A DNA stretch of 64,000 nt from Ruminococcus sp. JC304 (GCA_000285855.2 HE978651.1:2469752-2533751); one strand, 5' to 3'. Shown: positions 1 to 9,493, counted from the stretch's first letter. Notes: generated from the letters alone by a model not told the origin. Made by a program: numbers and translations.

Positions 1-195
1 CTCCGTCGCAGACTCCGCTCAGACAGGTGATGCAGCCGGCTCATAACGCAGATTTCTGCGGACTAAGTATCTCTAAGCATCCTGCAAATGCACACAATAT
101 CAATACTTTCTCCCCGCTGGCTGTTCAGGATGATGATCATATAAGCGGGGCTCTCGCCTGGGAGGCGAATCGCCTTTCTAAAACTCGGTGTAGCA
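1..195. other. GC-rich non-coding stretch downstream of uvrB
   Basis: No convincing gene is visible. The stretch is rich in short inverted repeats: CGCAGA/TCTGCG near 47-60, CCCCGCT at 112-118 pairing with AGCGGGG at 144-150, and CGCC/GGCG repeats at 155-174 ending in a short T run on the + strand. It may be the 3' untranslated end of uvrB or the edge of a dispersed repeat. What lies to the left is outside the window. Confidence 0.35.
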
Positions 196-2184
196 TTATT
201 TGTCCAGTGTATCCAGGTTCTTTTTCAGGTCGATCATTTTGTCGCGGAGTTCGGCGGCCTGTTCGAAGTTGAGGTCTGCGGCTGCGGCGCGCATTTGTTT
301 TTCTACCTGGGCGATGAGTTTGGTGAGTTCTTTGCGGGTCATGGACTCTGGGTCTTTCTGGAGTCGGACTTCAGTTTCGGCTACTGCTTTGGATACGGCG
401 ATGAGGTCGCGGACTGCTTTTTTGATAGTGGTCGGAGTGATTCCATGTTCTTTGTTGTAGGCTTCCTGGATGGTGCGGCGGCGGTTGGTTTCGGTGATGG
501 CTTTGTGCATGGAATCGGTCATGTTGTCTGCGTACATGATTACATGGCCTTCACTGTTTCGGGCAGCTCGTCCGATGGTCTGGATGAGGGAGGTTTCGGA
601 ACGGAGGAAGCCTTCTTTGTCTGCATCCAGTATTGCTACCAGGGTGATTTCCGGGATGTCCAGGCCTTCCCTGAGGAGGTTGATTCCTACCAGTACATCA
701 AAGACATCCAGACGCATATCACGGATGATCCGGGCACGCTCTAAGGTATCGATATCTGAATGGAGGTAGCGGACCCGGATTCCTACTTCTTTCATATATT
801 CTGTCAGGTCTTCTGCCATTCGTTTGGTAAGAGTGGTGATCAGGATTTTGTGTTTCTTTGACACTTCTTTGTTTACTTCCCCGATCAGGTCGTCAATCTG
901 TCCTTCAATGGGGCGGACTTCTACCTTCGGATCCAGAAGTCCGGTCGGACGGATGATCTGTTCTGCGCGGAGGAGTTCGTGATCATACTCATATTGTCCC
1001 GGAGTGGCAGATACAAACATGACCTGATCCAGTTTGGATTCGAATTCTTCGAAGCTTAAGGGGCGGTTATCTTTGGCTGAAGGAAGTCGGAATCCGTAGT
1101 CTACCAGTGTCTGTTTCCGGCTCTGGTCACCGGCATACATTCCTCCTACCTGAGGAACTGTGATATGAGATTCATCTATAATAAGTAAGAAGTCATCTCC
1201 AAAATAGTCCAACAGCGTGTATGGTGGCTGTCCGGGCTTTAATCCTGACAGATGTCTGGAATAGTTTTCAATTCCTGAACAGAATCCTGTTTCCTTCATC
1301 ATTTCAATATCGAAATTGGTGCGTTCTGAGATTCTCTGGGCTTCCAGAAGCTTGTCTTCGCTTTTGAAATACTCTACGCGTTCTTTTAATTCTTCTTCTA
1401 TTGCTACGGCTGCTCTCTGAATCTGTTCTGCCGGCACTACATAGTGGGATGCAGGGAAGATGCTGATATGAGAACGCTGGCATTTGATTTCTCCTGTCAG
1501 TACATCAATTTCTGAAATACGGTCAATCTCATCTCCAAAAAATTCTACTCTCACGGCTGTGTCGGAGCTGTTGGCAGGAAAAATTTCCAGAGTATCTCCC
1601 CGGACACGGAAGGTGCTTCGGTGGAAGTCCATCTCATTTCTGGTATACTGAATGTCGATCAGCTCCCGGATCACCTCATCCCGGTCTTTGGTCATACCCG
1701 GACGCAGGGAGATCATCATGTCAAAAAATTCCTGAGGGGATCCCAGTCCGTAGATACAGGAAACGGAGGAAATGACCACTACATCTTTCCGTTCTGACAT
1801 TGCGGCTGTGGCAGAGAGACGGAGTTTGTCAATCTCGTCATTGATGGAGGAATCTTTAGCGATATAGGTGTCTGAAGACGGGACATAGGCCTCCGGCTGA
1901 TAGTAGTCATAATAGGAGACAAAGTATTCCACTGCATTCTCCGGGAAGAATTCCTTCATCTCTCCGTAAAGCTGTGCCGCGAGAGTTTTGTTGTGGGCAA
2001 GGATAAGGGTTGGTTTATTAAGCCGGGCGATAACGTTCGCCATAGTGAAGGTCTTACCGGAGCCTGTGACCCCCAGTAAAGTCTCGAACTGGTTGCCTTC
2101 TTTAAAACCTTCAACCAGTTTCTCGATTGCCTGAGGCTGGTCACCGGTGGGTTTGTATTCGGAGTGTAATTTAAAATGATCCAT
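196..2184 (-). CDS. uvrB: UvrABC excinuclease subunit B
   Basis: UvrB is the damage-verification helicase of nucleotide excision repair; it is loaded on DNA by UvrA and then recruits UvrC. The 662-residue product has the normal family length. Visible landmarks are the Walker A motif GVTGSGKTF near residue 40, the tyrosine-rich beta-hairpin segment [15 protein letters not shown] near residue 92, a DESH helicase box near 338, helicase motif VI region QTIGRAARN near 540, and a C-terminal UVR domain (about 625-660) that binds UvrC. The start is preceded by CAGGAG. The usual partner uvrA is not upstream; if it is downstream it lies outside the window. Confidence 0.97.
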   Translation of the reverse strand: MDHFKLHSEYKPTGDQPQAIEKLVEGFKEGNQFETLLGVTGSGKTFTMANVIARLNKPTLILAHNKTLAAQLYGEMKEFFPENAVEYFVSYYDYYQPEAYVPSSDTYIAKDSSINDEIDKLRLSATAAMSERKDVVVISSVSCIYGLGSPQEFFDMMISLRPGMTKDRDEVIRELIDIQYTRNEMDFHRSTFRVRGDTLEIFPANSSDTAVRVEFFGDEIDRISEIDVLTGEIKCQRSHISIFPASHYVVPAEQIQRAAVAIEEELKERVEYFKSEDKLLEAQRISERTNFDIEMMKETGFCSGIENYSRHLSGLKPGQPPYTLLDYFGDDFLLIIDESHITVPQVGGMYAGDQSRKQTLVDYGFRLPSAKDNRPLSFEEFESKLDQVMFVSATPGQYEYDHELLRAEQIIRPTGLLDPKVEVRPIEGQIDDLIGEVNKEVSKKHKILITTLTKRMAEDLTEYMKEVGIRVRYLHSDIDTLERARIIRDMRLDVFDVLVGINLLREGLDIPEITLVAILDADKEGFLRSETSLIQTIGRAARNSEGHVIMYADNMTDSMHKAITETNRRRTIQEAYNKEHGITPTTIKKAVRDLIAVSKAVAETEVRLQKDPESMTRKELTKLIAQVEKQMRAAAADLNFEQAAELRDKMIDLKKNLDTLDK

Positions 2185-2253
2185 AATATTCTCCTGTTTT
2201 AATCAAATTTCGCTTATCAAAAATTGAGATATGTTTAATATGGTTATGTTTTC

Positions 2254-2282
2254 AGTATATCATCCCATATAAAAAAAGTACA
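2254..2282 (-). promoter_or_regulatory. Probable uvrB promoter
   Basis: On the minus strand a -10 hexamer TATACT (2254-2259) is separated by 17 bp from a weak -35 TGTACT (2277-2282), about 70 bp upstream of the uvrB start. The sequence CGAATACCCGTTCT at 2290-2303, just upstream, resembles a Gram-positive LexA (DinR) box with three mismatches, which would fit SOS control of uvrB. It also forms the loop and one arm of a terminator hairpin, so the operator reading is uncertain. Confidence 0.45.
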
Positions 2283-2312
2283 GAACAAGCGAATACCCGT
2301 TCTATACTTTAT
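2270..2312 (-). terminator. Intrinsic terminator upstream of uvrB
   Basis: Read on the minus strand, AAAGTATAGAAC and GTTCTGTACTTT form an imperfect hairpin with a 12-nt loop, followed by a run of seven T. It would end transcription coming from the DUF4143 gene or from the small ORF that stops 14 bp before it. Confidence 0.6.
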
Positions 2313-2324
2313 ATATTTTCTATA

Positions 2325-2417
2325 TTACTTGTTCAAAAAACTATTTCTGAATATTTTTCCCTTTTCTAGTGTGCCGACAAGTTGATTCTTGAAACAATCC
2401 TGCATCATCTTTGGCAT
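2325..2417 (-). CDS. Candidate 30-residue small ORF
   Basis: ATG at 2415-2417 opens a 30-codon frame beginning MPKMMQDCFKNQLVG and ending NSFLNK. It has a plausible ribosome binding site (GAGGTGATGAT) directly upstream and stops 14 bp before an intrinsic terminator, so the arrangement is that of a short gene. I recognise no family. The rest of the 513-bp gap between uvrB and the DUF4143 gene is AT-rich with only a 16-codon TTG-start frame (2582-2632, GAGGAG upstream). This could equally be the decayed end of an older gene. Confidence 0.3.
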   Translation of the reverse strand: MPKMMQDCFKNQLVGTLEKGKIFRNSFLNK

Positions 2418-2697
2418 ATATCATCACCTCATTTTCTGCTGATCATTCTATACTCTGCTTACTTCTTAATTTTATTATAACCAGTTTACTCTCGTTTCTC
2501 AATCAGTATAGTGTACCACAATCGGTATAAAATATAGAGATCACAAATACCTCTATATTTCTCACACAAATATTTCACAATTTATACTGCCAATTCCAAA
2601 GCCACTGAATCCATGTAATTCATCTCTGACAAGTTAAACTCCTCTTTAGGAAGCACCTACGGATCCGTAGTATTTGTAAAATATTATTGGACCTATA

Positions 2698-3951
2698 TTA
2701 TAATTCTAAACTATTTTCTTTTAATAAAAAGTCATAGATACTCATCGTAGTAATTCCGTCTTCATCTCTTGTAACATTTACAACATCTTTCACAACGATA
2801 ATCTTTTTAAAAGAATCATTTACGTTTACAAGAGAAGCCTTTTCCTGAATACGCTTTTCTTCTGTCGGCATACTGAAAGCGGACTGGATATAATAACGTT
2901 TACTGCCAAGATTAGCTACAAAATCAATTTCCAGCTGATTCTTGTACTCTTTACCATTTTCATCAGTTCCACGCTTTTCTACAACACCAACATCTACTGT
3001 GTATCCCCTGCTTCGTAATTCGTTGTAAATAATATTCTCCATCAGATGTGTTTCTTCAACCTGTCTAAATCCTAATCTCGCATTTCTAAGTCCCACATCT
3101 TCAAAATAATATTTCAACGGTGTACCAATGTATTTTCTGCCTTTTACATTATAACGATTGGCTTTATTGATAATAAATGCATCTTCCAAATGTTCAATAT
3201 ACTGTCTGATTGTATTTAGGCTAATTGTTGACTGAATCGAACTTTTAAAGGTAGCTTCAATTTTCGGTGGATTTGTCAGCGAACCAATGGCAGACGCTAA
3301 GATATTAATCAAATCTTCTAGCTCCTGCGTTTTTTCAATATGGTGTCTTTCAATAATATCCTTCAGATAAGTCTCTTTAAAAAGATTTGTCAGATAGCTA
3401 ATTTTCTGTTCTTCCGTTTTCATTGTTACAGTAAGCGGAAGACCACCATACACAACATACTCTGCCCATCCATGGTACATATCACCATTGTAGGCTTCCA
3501 TAAACTCTTTGAACGTTAATGGATAAATATGAATTTCGTCACCTCTACCCCTAAACTCCGTAATCACATCCTTAGATAAGAATTTAGAGTTACTTCCTGT
3601 CACATATATATCCGCATTTCTGATATGAAGCAGCGAATTTAAAACTTCTTCAAACTCCTGCAACATCTGTACTTCATCAAGCATGACGTAATACTGTCCA
3701 TCATCTTCTATCAAAGACTCGATGTAATCTAATATTGTATCCGGGTCACGATACTTTTTGTTTTTACGTTGATCCAGTTCAATCGTAATAATATGCGAAG
3801 AAGCCACACCATGCTCCAGCAAATAATTTTTGAAAATATTAAATAACAGATAAGACTTTCCACATCTTCTGATACCAGTTACAACTTTTATCATTCCATT
3901 GTGCATACGGTTAATCAAATCATTCAGGTATTTATCTCTCTTGATATCCAT
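2698..3951 (-). CDS. ATP-binding protein, AAA_14 plus DUF4143 family
   Basis: A 417-residue member of the widespread prokaryotic AAA_14/DUF4143 ATPases, whose cellular role is not established. The P-loop GIRRCGKSYLL lies near residue 26-36, a Walker B-like MLDEVQ near 93-98, and a sensor segment YVTGSNSKFLS near 115-125. The C-terminal half (about 200-400) is the DUF4143 region, which ends with a PD-(D/E)XK-like stretch containing EIDFVA. The start has AAGGAG eight bases upstream. The gene stands alone between non-coding AT-rich DNA, has a complex inverted-repeat upstream region and is flanked by a 29-bp direct repeat. These genes are typically accessory and patchily distributed. Confidence 0.88.
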   Translation of the reverse strand: MDIKRDKYLNDLINRMHNGMIKVVTGIRRCGKSYLLFNIFKNYLLEHGVASSHIITIELDQRKNKKYRDPDTILDYIESLIEDDGQYYVMLDEVQMLQEFEEVLNSLLHIRNADIYVTGSNSKFLSKDVITEFRGRGDEIHIYPLTFKEFMEAYNGDMYHGWAEYVVYGGLPLTVTMKTEEQKISYLTNLFKETYLKDIIERHHIEKTQELEDLINILASAIGSLTNPPKIEATFKSSIQSTISLNTIRQYIEHLEDAFIINKANRYNVKGRKYIGTPLKYYFEDVGLRNARLGFRQVEETHLMENIIYNELRSRGYTVDVGVVEKRGTDENGKEYKNQLEIDFVANLGSKRYYIQSAFSMPTEEKRIQEKASLVNVNDSFKKIIVVKDVVNVTRDEDGITTMSIYDFLLKENSLEL

Positions 3952-3988
3952 AAGTCACTCTCCTTTATTACACATTTTATACAATTCC

Positions 3989-4151
3989 GTAAAAAATATT
4001 CAATTAAATAAATTTTCACTTTATCCAATTAAATTATTATTGAATATTTTTTACATTTTCGTCTTGTTTGTTCAATAGCATTATACTTCTTTACAATTCA
4101 AAATGCAAACCTTATTGAATATTTTGGACGGTTTCGTAAAAAACATTCAAT
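3989..4151. promoter_or_regulatory. Inverted-repeat control region of the DUF4143 gene
   Basis: A 16-bp sequence GTAAAAAATATTCAAT (3989-4004) is repeated in perfect inverse orientation as ATTGAATATTTTTTAC (4039-4054). A second pair follows: ATTGAATATTTT (4114-4125) facing GTAAAAAACATTCAAT (4136-4151), which differs from the first motif at one base. The four half-sites lie 38-200 bp upstream of the ATPase start. They look like binding sites for a dimeric regulator, or recombinase-type sites. Confidence 0.6.
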
Positions 4152-4165
4152 ATAAATAGTCCTAT

Positions 4166-4193
4166 ATGTAAAAGAGGCAGCTTTCGCTACCTC
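4166..4193 (-). terminator. Intrinsic terminator after the sensor kinase
   Basis: On the minus strand GAGGTAG-CGAAAG-CTGCCTC forms a 7-bp stem (one G-U pair) followed by TTTTAC. It is the first terminator downstream of the SulP/kinase operon, about 160 bp past the kinase stop. Confidence 0.65.
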
Positions 4194-4230
4194 TCACACC
4201 TTATTTCTTATTCTGTTTTTTCTTTTCGAT

Positions 4231-4326
4231 CTATGCATTCATCTCAAATCTGATACCTGGAATCCTTGGCTTTTTTTCATAAAAGCGGCAATCGGCAACG
4301 AACAATTGAATACCCGTTCTGCACTT
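4231..4326 (-). pseudogene. Possible C-terminal remnant of an unidentified protein
   Basis: A minus-strand frame without a start reads RTGIQLFVADCRFYEKK and then PRIPGIRFEMNA before a TAG stop at 4231-4233. The composition is protein-like but the family is not recognised. Part of it overlaps the 29-bp repeat shared with the uvrB upstream region, where the frame would encode a similar RTGI-x-LF. It may be a relic left by an earlier gene at this junction. Confidence 0.25.
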
Positions 4327-4353
4327 TAGGGCGTGTCTGAAGGATACTTTATG

Positions 4354-7137
4354 CTATTGTTCGCTCCGCCTGCTTAAAACCCCACAAATAGTCTTCTCAA
4401 CTTTTTCTGCATCAACAGGTTTTGCAATATGTCCGTTCATTCCTTTTGCCAGTGCCTTTTTTCTGTCTTCCTCAAAGGCATTGGCTGTCATGGCAATGAT
4501 TGGAATATTTGCTTTGCTCTTATCTGACAGACCTCGGATTACCTCTGTTGCTTTATACCCATCCATGTTCGGCATCTGAATGTCCATAAGAATCAGGTCA
4601 TAGGTGCCTGCCGGTTTCTGTTCTATCCTTGCCACACATTGAACTCCATCCTCAGCACGATCAACCATAAGTCCCATATCCTCCAAAATAAACTCTGCGA
4701 TTTCCGCATTCAGATCATTATCCTCTGCAAGCAAAATATGTTTTCCGCTTATTCTATCTGTTTCATCCATATCTATAGATTTTTCCGTATCCTGTTCATA
4801 ATAACTCTTATCAGCAATCCTGTATTCCAGAGTAACTGTAAATTTACTTCCTTCCCCCAGCTTACTTTCTACTTCAATAGTTCCGTACATCATATCAATA
4901 TATTTCTTTATGATCGGCATTCCCAGACCTGTCCCCGCAACCTTTCCGGCCGTTGTATTTCGTTCCCTGGCAAAAGCCTCAAAGAGAGATGGAAGGAATT
5001 CTTCGCTCATTCCGATACCTGTATCAATTACCTGAGTCCGTATCCGCATATAGTCTTTCCTGTCACAGTCAAGTTCTGTGATCTTTATGGTAACCCTTCC
5101 CCCTGAAGCTGTATATTTTACCGCATTGCTGATCAGATTGAGAAAAATTTCCCTGTTCTTTGTCCCATCGCAGATTACGTGCTCATGCTGCACATCGTAT
5201 TCCATCTCAAGGTGAATACCTTTTTTCTCCGCTTCTGCCTGGAAAATTTTGTAAATTCCCTGATAATTATCTCTGATCTTCACATAATCCTCATCCAGTT
5301 CCACCTTACCGCTTTCAATCTGTGCCATGTCCAGCACATTGTTGATAATAGACAGCAGCAGATTTCCGGACTGTTCCATCTTCTCCTGATAGTCCAGAAG
5401 CTTGGGATCTGTCAGTTCCCTTTTTATCAGCTCACTGTATCCCAGCAGGGCATTCATGGGTGTCCGGATATCATGAGACATATTGAAAAGGAAATCTGAT
5501 TTGGCGGCATTAGCCTTTTCTGCCTGAATCTGGGCTTTTCTTGCTTTCACCATCAGGTAAACTATAATCATTATAATAACCAGAACCGTACTTACAAAAC
5601 CAATAGAAACTGCTCGCAGGTTATCCTTTATGTATTCTGTCAGAGTGACCTTTCCCGGTTCGTTTTCATATACGCAAAACTGACTGGAAAGTCTGGAAGC
5701 AGGCAGAGTCTGAATGGTTTTGTTCAGGATATTCATTAATGTTGTATTGTCCCTGGTGACTGCAAAGCAGGAATCCCCGGATTTCGTAAGAAAAATACTG
5801 CGCATTTTGCTGTCTGCCATTGTCTTTAATGACTGTCCTGCCTTCACAACAAAACAGTCTGCCTCACCGCTGTGAACTGCCTTCTCAACCTCATCGGATG
5901 AGTCATATTCCTTTATTTTCCAGAAAGGATAGTTAAAAGAAATATACCACTTTCCCAGCAGGTTATTCCTTCTCACTGCTACTGTATTCTCTTTATTTTC
6001 ATCAAACTTTTTAACACCTGTGAGTACTGCAACATTGACTTCAAAAACAGTATTTGACAATATAACATCGTTTTGCTCAGCTTCATATGGATTCTGATTC
6101 ATATGAAAAATCATATCAATCCTGCTATCCTTTAATGCCTGTAACTCTTCCTCCTGGGAATCAAAGCCTGTCAACTGAAATTCTATGTTTTTTTCTCCCA
6201 GACAGCCAGAAGCCAGACTAATATAATCGTTAATAATTCCTACCGGTTTCTCTGACTCCGTATCCTCAAGGCTGACACCCACATCATTTTTCAGATATCC
6301 AATTCTGACCGCCCCATGCTGTTCCAGCCAGTTCTGCTCCTCATCCGTAAGAGTTTCAAGGGAATTTGCGGAGAGATACCTCTTATAAAGATCGTCTGTA
6401 TAAAAAGGATTCTCCCTCTCAATCTTCTGCATTGCCTGATCCAGTTCCTCTTTCAGATCCGGGCGTTTTTCGCTGACTGCAAAATAGTTATAGGAGCCGC
6501 CGATCAGAAGAGCTGGTGAAATGTTGTCTCTTTCCCACTGTGGAGATTCATTCAAAACAAACCCATCAATTTCATGATTTTTCAATTTCTGACGGACATC
6601 GTCTACATTGATAATATCAACCTGCTGCGTGTTTACTCCATGGCTTTTTTCCCACTCATGAAACATTTCGGCAGAAAGTGTATCCGGCATCATCCCGATT
6701 CTCTTCTCATTTAATGTAGTCAGATTTGAAACAGAGATGTCTGTATTGGATGGATTCACATACAGATAATATCTATCCTCTCCCATAGGCAATGCTGAAA
6801 AGAGCATGGAAGTGGAGCGTTCCTCTGCATAGGAGATACCTCCCAGCAGATCGATCTGTCCTTTTTTCAGCATGCTCATCAGTTCTGCCCAGCTTCCCTC
6901 CACATATTCATACTTCCAACCGGTATGCGCAGCCACTGCCTGCTGGTATTCGTAGCTGTAGCCTCTCCTCTGACCGTCTGATCCTGTGGTATTATAGATT
7001 CCTTCATACCAGCCTACTCTGACTGTCCGAGTTTTTTCTTTCTCTGCTGATACAGGAAAGGGAAGCACAGTAACATATAAAACAAGGCATAATAAAATGC
7101 AGATATATCTCTGTACATTTAACTTAAACTTTTTCAT
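4354..7137 (-). CDS. Membrane hybrid sensor histidine kinase with two solute-binding domains
   Basis: A 927-residue EvgS/BvgS-like hybrid kinase. Residues 1-31 form a signal peptide. Two SBP_bac_3-type extracellular domains follow (about 38-255 and 275-495); such domains bind small molecules such as amino acids. A single membrane segment (about 510-530) leads to a HisKA domain with the phospho-accepting histidine in SHDIRTPMN (near 554), a HATPase domain with DTGIGMS and GTGLGM boxes (about 600-770), and a C-terminal receiver domain with LMDIQMPNMDG (near 850). No Hpt or DNA-binding domain is attached, so a separate Hpt or regulator elsewhere is expected. The ATG directly follows the SulP stop codon (TAAATG), so the two genes are co-transcribed. 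The ligand is unknown. Confidence 0.93.
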   Translation of the reverse strand: MKKFKLNVQRYICILLCLVLYVTVLPFPVSAEKEKTRTVRVGWYEGIYNTTGSDGQRRGYSYEYQQAVAAHTGWKYEYVEGSWAELMSMLKKGQIDLLGGISYAEERSTSMLFSALPMGEDRYYLYVNPSNTDISVSNLTTLNEKRIGMMPDTLSAEMFHEWEKSHGVNTQQVDIINVDDVRQKLKNHEIDGFVLNESPQWERDNISPALLIGGSYNYFAVSEKRPDLKEELDQAMQKIERENPFYTDDLYKRYLSANSLETLTDEEQNWLEQHGAVRIGYLKNDVGVSLEDTESEKPVGIINDYISLASGCLGEKNIEFQLTGFDSQEEELQALKDSRIDMIFHMNQNPYEAEQNDVILSNTVFEVNVAVLTGVKKFDENKENTVAVRRNNLLGKWYISFNYPFWKIKEYDSSDEVEKAVHSGEADCFVVKAGQSLKTMADSKMRSIFLTKSGDSCFAVTRDNTTLMNILNKTIQTLPASRLSSQFCVYENEPGKVTLTEYIKDNLRAVSIGFVSTVLVIIMIIVYLMVKARKAQIQAEKANAAKSDFLFNMSHDIRTPMNALLGYSELIKRELTDPKLLDYQEKMEQSGNLLLSIINNVLDMAQIESGKVELDEDYVKIRDNYQGIYKIFQAEAEKKGIHLEMEYDVQHEHVICDGTKNREIFLNLISNAVKYTASGGRVTIKITELDCDRKDYMRIRTQVIDTGIGMSEEFLPSLFEAFARERNTTAGKVAGTGLGMPIIKKYIDMMYGTIEVESKLGEGSKFTVTLEYRIADKSYYEQDTEKSIDMDETDRISGKHILLAEDNDLNAEIAEFILEDMGLMVDRAEDGVQCVARIEQKPAGTYDLILMDIQMPNMDGYKATEVIRGLSDKSKANIPIIAMTANAFEEDRKKALAKGMNGHIAKPVDAEKVEKTICGVLSRRSEQ

Positions 7138-9255
7138 TTACCTGTTATCCTTCTCACGCTGCTTTAAAACCAGTGCATACACATCCGGCCATTTTTTCTC
7201 TAACTGCTCATCCAAAAGTCGCCTGCGCTCCTCGAACATCGCCACCAACTCCGGATGCTCTTTCAGCATCTGTTCCCGGAGTTTCTTTCGATGCTTCTCA
7301 AAACGTACGGTCAGTTCCTGTTCATCCTGTCCTGAAATCTTTACAATTTCTTTGATATGCTCTTCCAGATGCTCAATCCATGCATCTGCATCAAGTTCAT
7401 CCATATGATTCCACTGACCATGGAGCAGTTCCTGCATATCTCCGTTCTCTTTCAGCTGTTCAATCTGCAGACGGATCTGTTTCTCTATCTCTGCCTCGGA
7501 ATCAGAACCAAAAGCCCAGACAAATTCCTGTACACTGTTGTCCACCCGCTTCCTGAACGGAGAACGTTCTGCATTATCTACATTGCCCTTCAAAGGATAA
7601 GGATAATGGATTCCCATATCCTTTAATGCTACATGTATGGTCCGGCGCACACGTCCCTCTTCGATCATAAATCCAAGTCCCAATGCACGCATCTGTTCAT
7701 TCAGCTCAGCGATATGCTCAGTTATGTAGAAACGAATTCCTTTTGCCTTCAGAGAACGGTACAGAATCGCAAGCCTGTCCGCAGCTGTAACATCAATGCT
7801 GCCAATCCCGCTGGCATCCAAAATTACTGCTTTGGTATCCGTACCAATGGCATTCTCAATATCCTGCTGTAGAATATCTATATTTGCAAAAAACAGGCTG
7901 CTGCTGAATCGGTAGATCACTACACCTTCAATCTCGCAGTTATGCAGGCTTTCCGTAAGATCCTCAAAATGCCTGTGTCCCGGCTGCACTCCCAGAAAGC
8001 ATCGTGCCGGTTTTGCAGTACGGATGATCATTTCTGCAAAGGAGAGAATAATACCGATCAATACTCCATTGATGGTGCCAAGCATCAGCACTCCCCAGAA
8101 TGCGCCCCAGTAGATCAGGCATTCCTTTTTGCTGATTTTCCTCAAACGTACAGCCAGATCAAATTCCGTTGCCCCCAGAAGTGAGGATATCACAATTGCA
8201 GTCAGCATGGGAACCGGCAGATAAGCGATCAGCCCGGTTGCTCCCAGAAGCACAAAAATCATGGAAATTCCTGCAACAATTCCCGTCAGCTGTGTTTTTC
8301 CCTGGTACTGTTCACTGATGGCGGTACGTGACACCGAACCGTTGATCGGACAGCAGCCTGTCAGAGCTGCCGCCAGATTTCCCATGGAAAATGCCACCAG
8401 CTCCTGATTGGCATTTACCCTGTAACCATTTTTCTGTGCGAAGCTATTCTCGCCAAGCAAAGTTTCCGCCATGATCACTACAGCAATAGACAGACTGTAG
8501 ATAACTGCTTCCTTCAGACCGATGGCAGAGAAGTCAGGAATACTCCATACAGGCAGCCCAGGTTCTACTGCATCCAGTGTGCGGATTCCCCAGTTGGAAA
8601 TCGGGACGAAATAGGATAATAATACACCTGCCACCATCAGAACTACTACCATAGGAAACTTAGGCATGATTTTTTTCATCACCAGAAGAATGGCCAGAGA
8701 AACCAAACCTAAAATCAAGGAAGGCAGATTGATCTGTCCCAATGTAGCCCAGATATGCTCTGCCAGCTCCGGCAACTCTCCGGTTCCTGCAGTTCCGCCC
8801 ATTAATTTGGGCACCTGCATGAGAATAATTGTGGTACAGATACCTGTGATAAAGCCTCCCATTACAGGTGCGGAAATATAGTTTACCAGTTTTCCTGCTT
8901 TAAAAAATGCAAATGCAAACAGCCAGACTGCCACAAAAAATGTCAGCACCGGCACAACCGCCATGGCCTGTTTCGAACCACTCTGGATTCCCATTTCCAC
9001 CAGTGCTGCTCCAACCAATGCCGCTGGTGCTGCATCCACCCCGAAGATGAACTGGGGTGATGTGGAAAACAGCCCAAACAAAATGATCGGGAATACAGAG
9101 CCGTACAGTCCATAAACCGCCGGAAGCCCCGCAATCTGGGCATAGCCCATGGAAATCGGGATCGAAACAGCCATAATGATTAACCCGGTAAGGATGTCCT
9201 TTGATAAATTTTTTCCATCGTAATTTCGCAATGTTTTGGCTAACTCCATCTGCAT
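7138..9255 (-). CDS. SulP-family anion transporter with STAS domain and helical C-terminal extension
   Basis: A 705-residue SLC26/SulP protein. Residues 20-400 hold about 10-12 hydrophobic segments and the family signature region near the start (IPISMGYAQIAGLPAVYGLYG). A STAS domain follows (about 430-545, with the segment KAVILDASGIGSIDVTAADRL). Family members carry sulfate, bicarbonate, dicarboxylates or other anions; the substrate here cannot be told. About 150 residues after the STAS domain are highly charged and helical (EAEIEKQIRLQIEQLK and later EERRRLLDEQLEKKW), which is longer than most bacterial SulP proteins. GGAGG precedes the start. It sits first in an operon with the sensor kinase, suggesting that transport and sensing are linked. 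Confidence 0.92.
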   Translation of the reverse strand: MQMELAKTLRNYDGKNLSKDILTGLIIMAVSIPISMGYAQIAGLPAVYGLYGSVFPIILFGLFSTSPQFIFGVDAAPAALVGAALVEMGIQSGSKQAMAVVPVLTFFVAVWLFAFAFFKAGKLVNYISAPVMGGFITGICTTIILMQVPKLMGGTAGTGELPELAEHIWATLGQINLPSLILGLVSLAILLVMKKIMPKFPMVVVLMVAGVLLSYFVPISNWGIRTLDAVEPGLPVWSIPDFSAIGLKEAVIYSLSIAVVIMAETLLGENSFAQKNGYRVNANQELVAFSMGNLAAALTGCCPINGSVSRTAISEQYQGKTQLTGIVAGISMIFVLLGATGLIAYLPVPMLTAIVISSLLGATEFDLAVRLRKISKKECLIYWGAFWGVLMLGTINGVLIGIILSFAEMIIRTAKPARCFLGVQPGHRHFEDLTESLHNCEIEGVVIYRFSSSLFFANIDILQQDIENAIGTDTKAVILDASGIGSIDVTAADRLAILYRSLKAKGIRFYITEHIAELNEQMRALGLGFMIEEGRVRRTIHVALKDMGIHYPYPLKGNVDNAERSPFRKRVDNSVQEFVWAFGSDSEAEIEKQIRLQIEQLKENGDMQELLHGQWNHMDELDADAWIEHLEEHIKEIVKISGQDEQELTVRFEKHRKKLREQMLKEHPELVAMFEERRRLLDEQLEKKWPDVYALVLKQREKDNR

Positions 9256-9274
9256 TTGTTTTATGTTCCTCCGT

Positions 9275-9493
9275 TTATAACTGTTCTCTCACTAACATTA
9301 AAGCATATCCCAGAAGATTGTAGTCTTTCCATTTGCTTCGCTCAAACCTGTTTGGATCTCCCATGGATAAACCTATTCCCCAGATTTGATCTTTTACTGC
9401 GCATTCAGCTAACACAGCATCACCTGTATCAACAAGTTGTCGTTTTAAATAGCCATTTTCTTCATCTGGGTTATGGAAACATATAACGTTCAT
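9275..9493 (-). pseudogene. NADAR-family (YbiA-like) protein with large internal deletion
   Basis: The 72-residue product begins with the NADAR-type N-terminus VICFHNPDEENGYL and then jumps directly to the family's C-terminal block (TGDAVLAECAVKDQIWGIGL, then DPNRF and NLLGYALMLVRE). Full-length NADAR proteins are about 150-170 residues and act as N-glycosidases on riboflavin intermediates or ADP-ribose conjugates. Here about 85 central residues are missing while the frame is intact, which points to an in-frame deletion. Activity is unlikely. It sits 20 bp upstream of the SulP gene and may share its transcript. Confidence 0.8.

Noticed and set aside
2290-2303. LexA (SOS) box upstream of uvrB
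   Set aside because: CGAATACCCGTTCT resembles it, but three positions deviate and the sequence is already explained as part of a terminator hairpin; kept only as a possibility.
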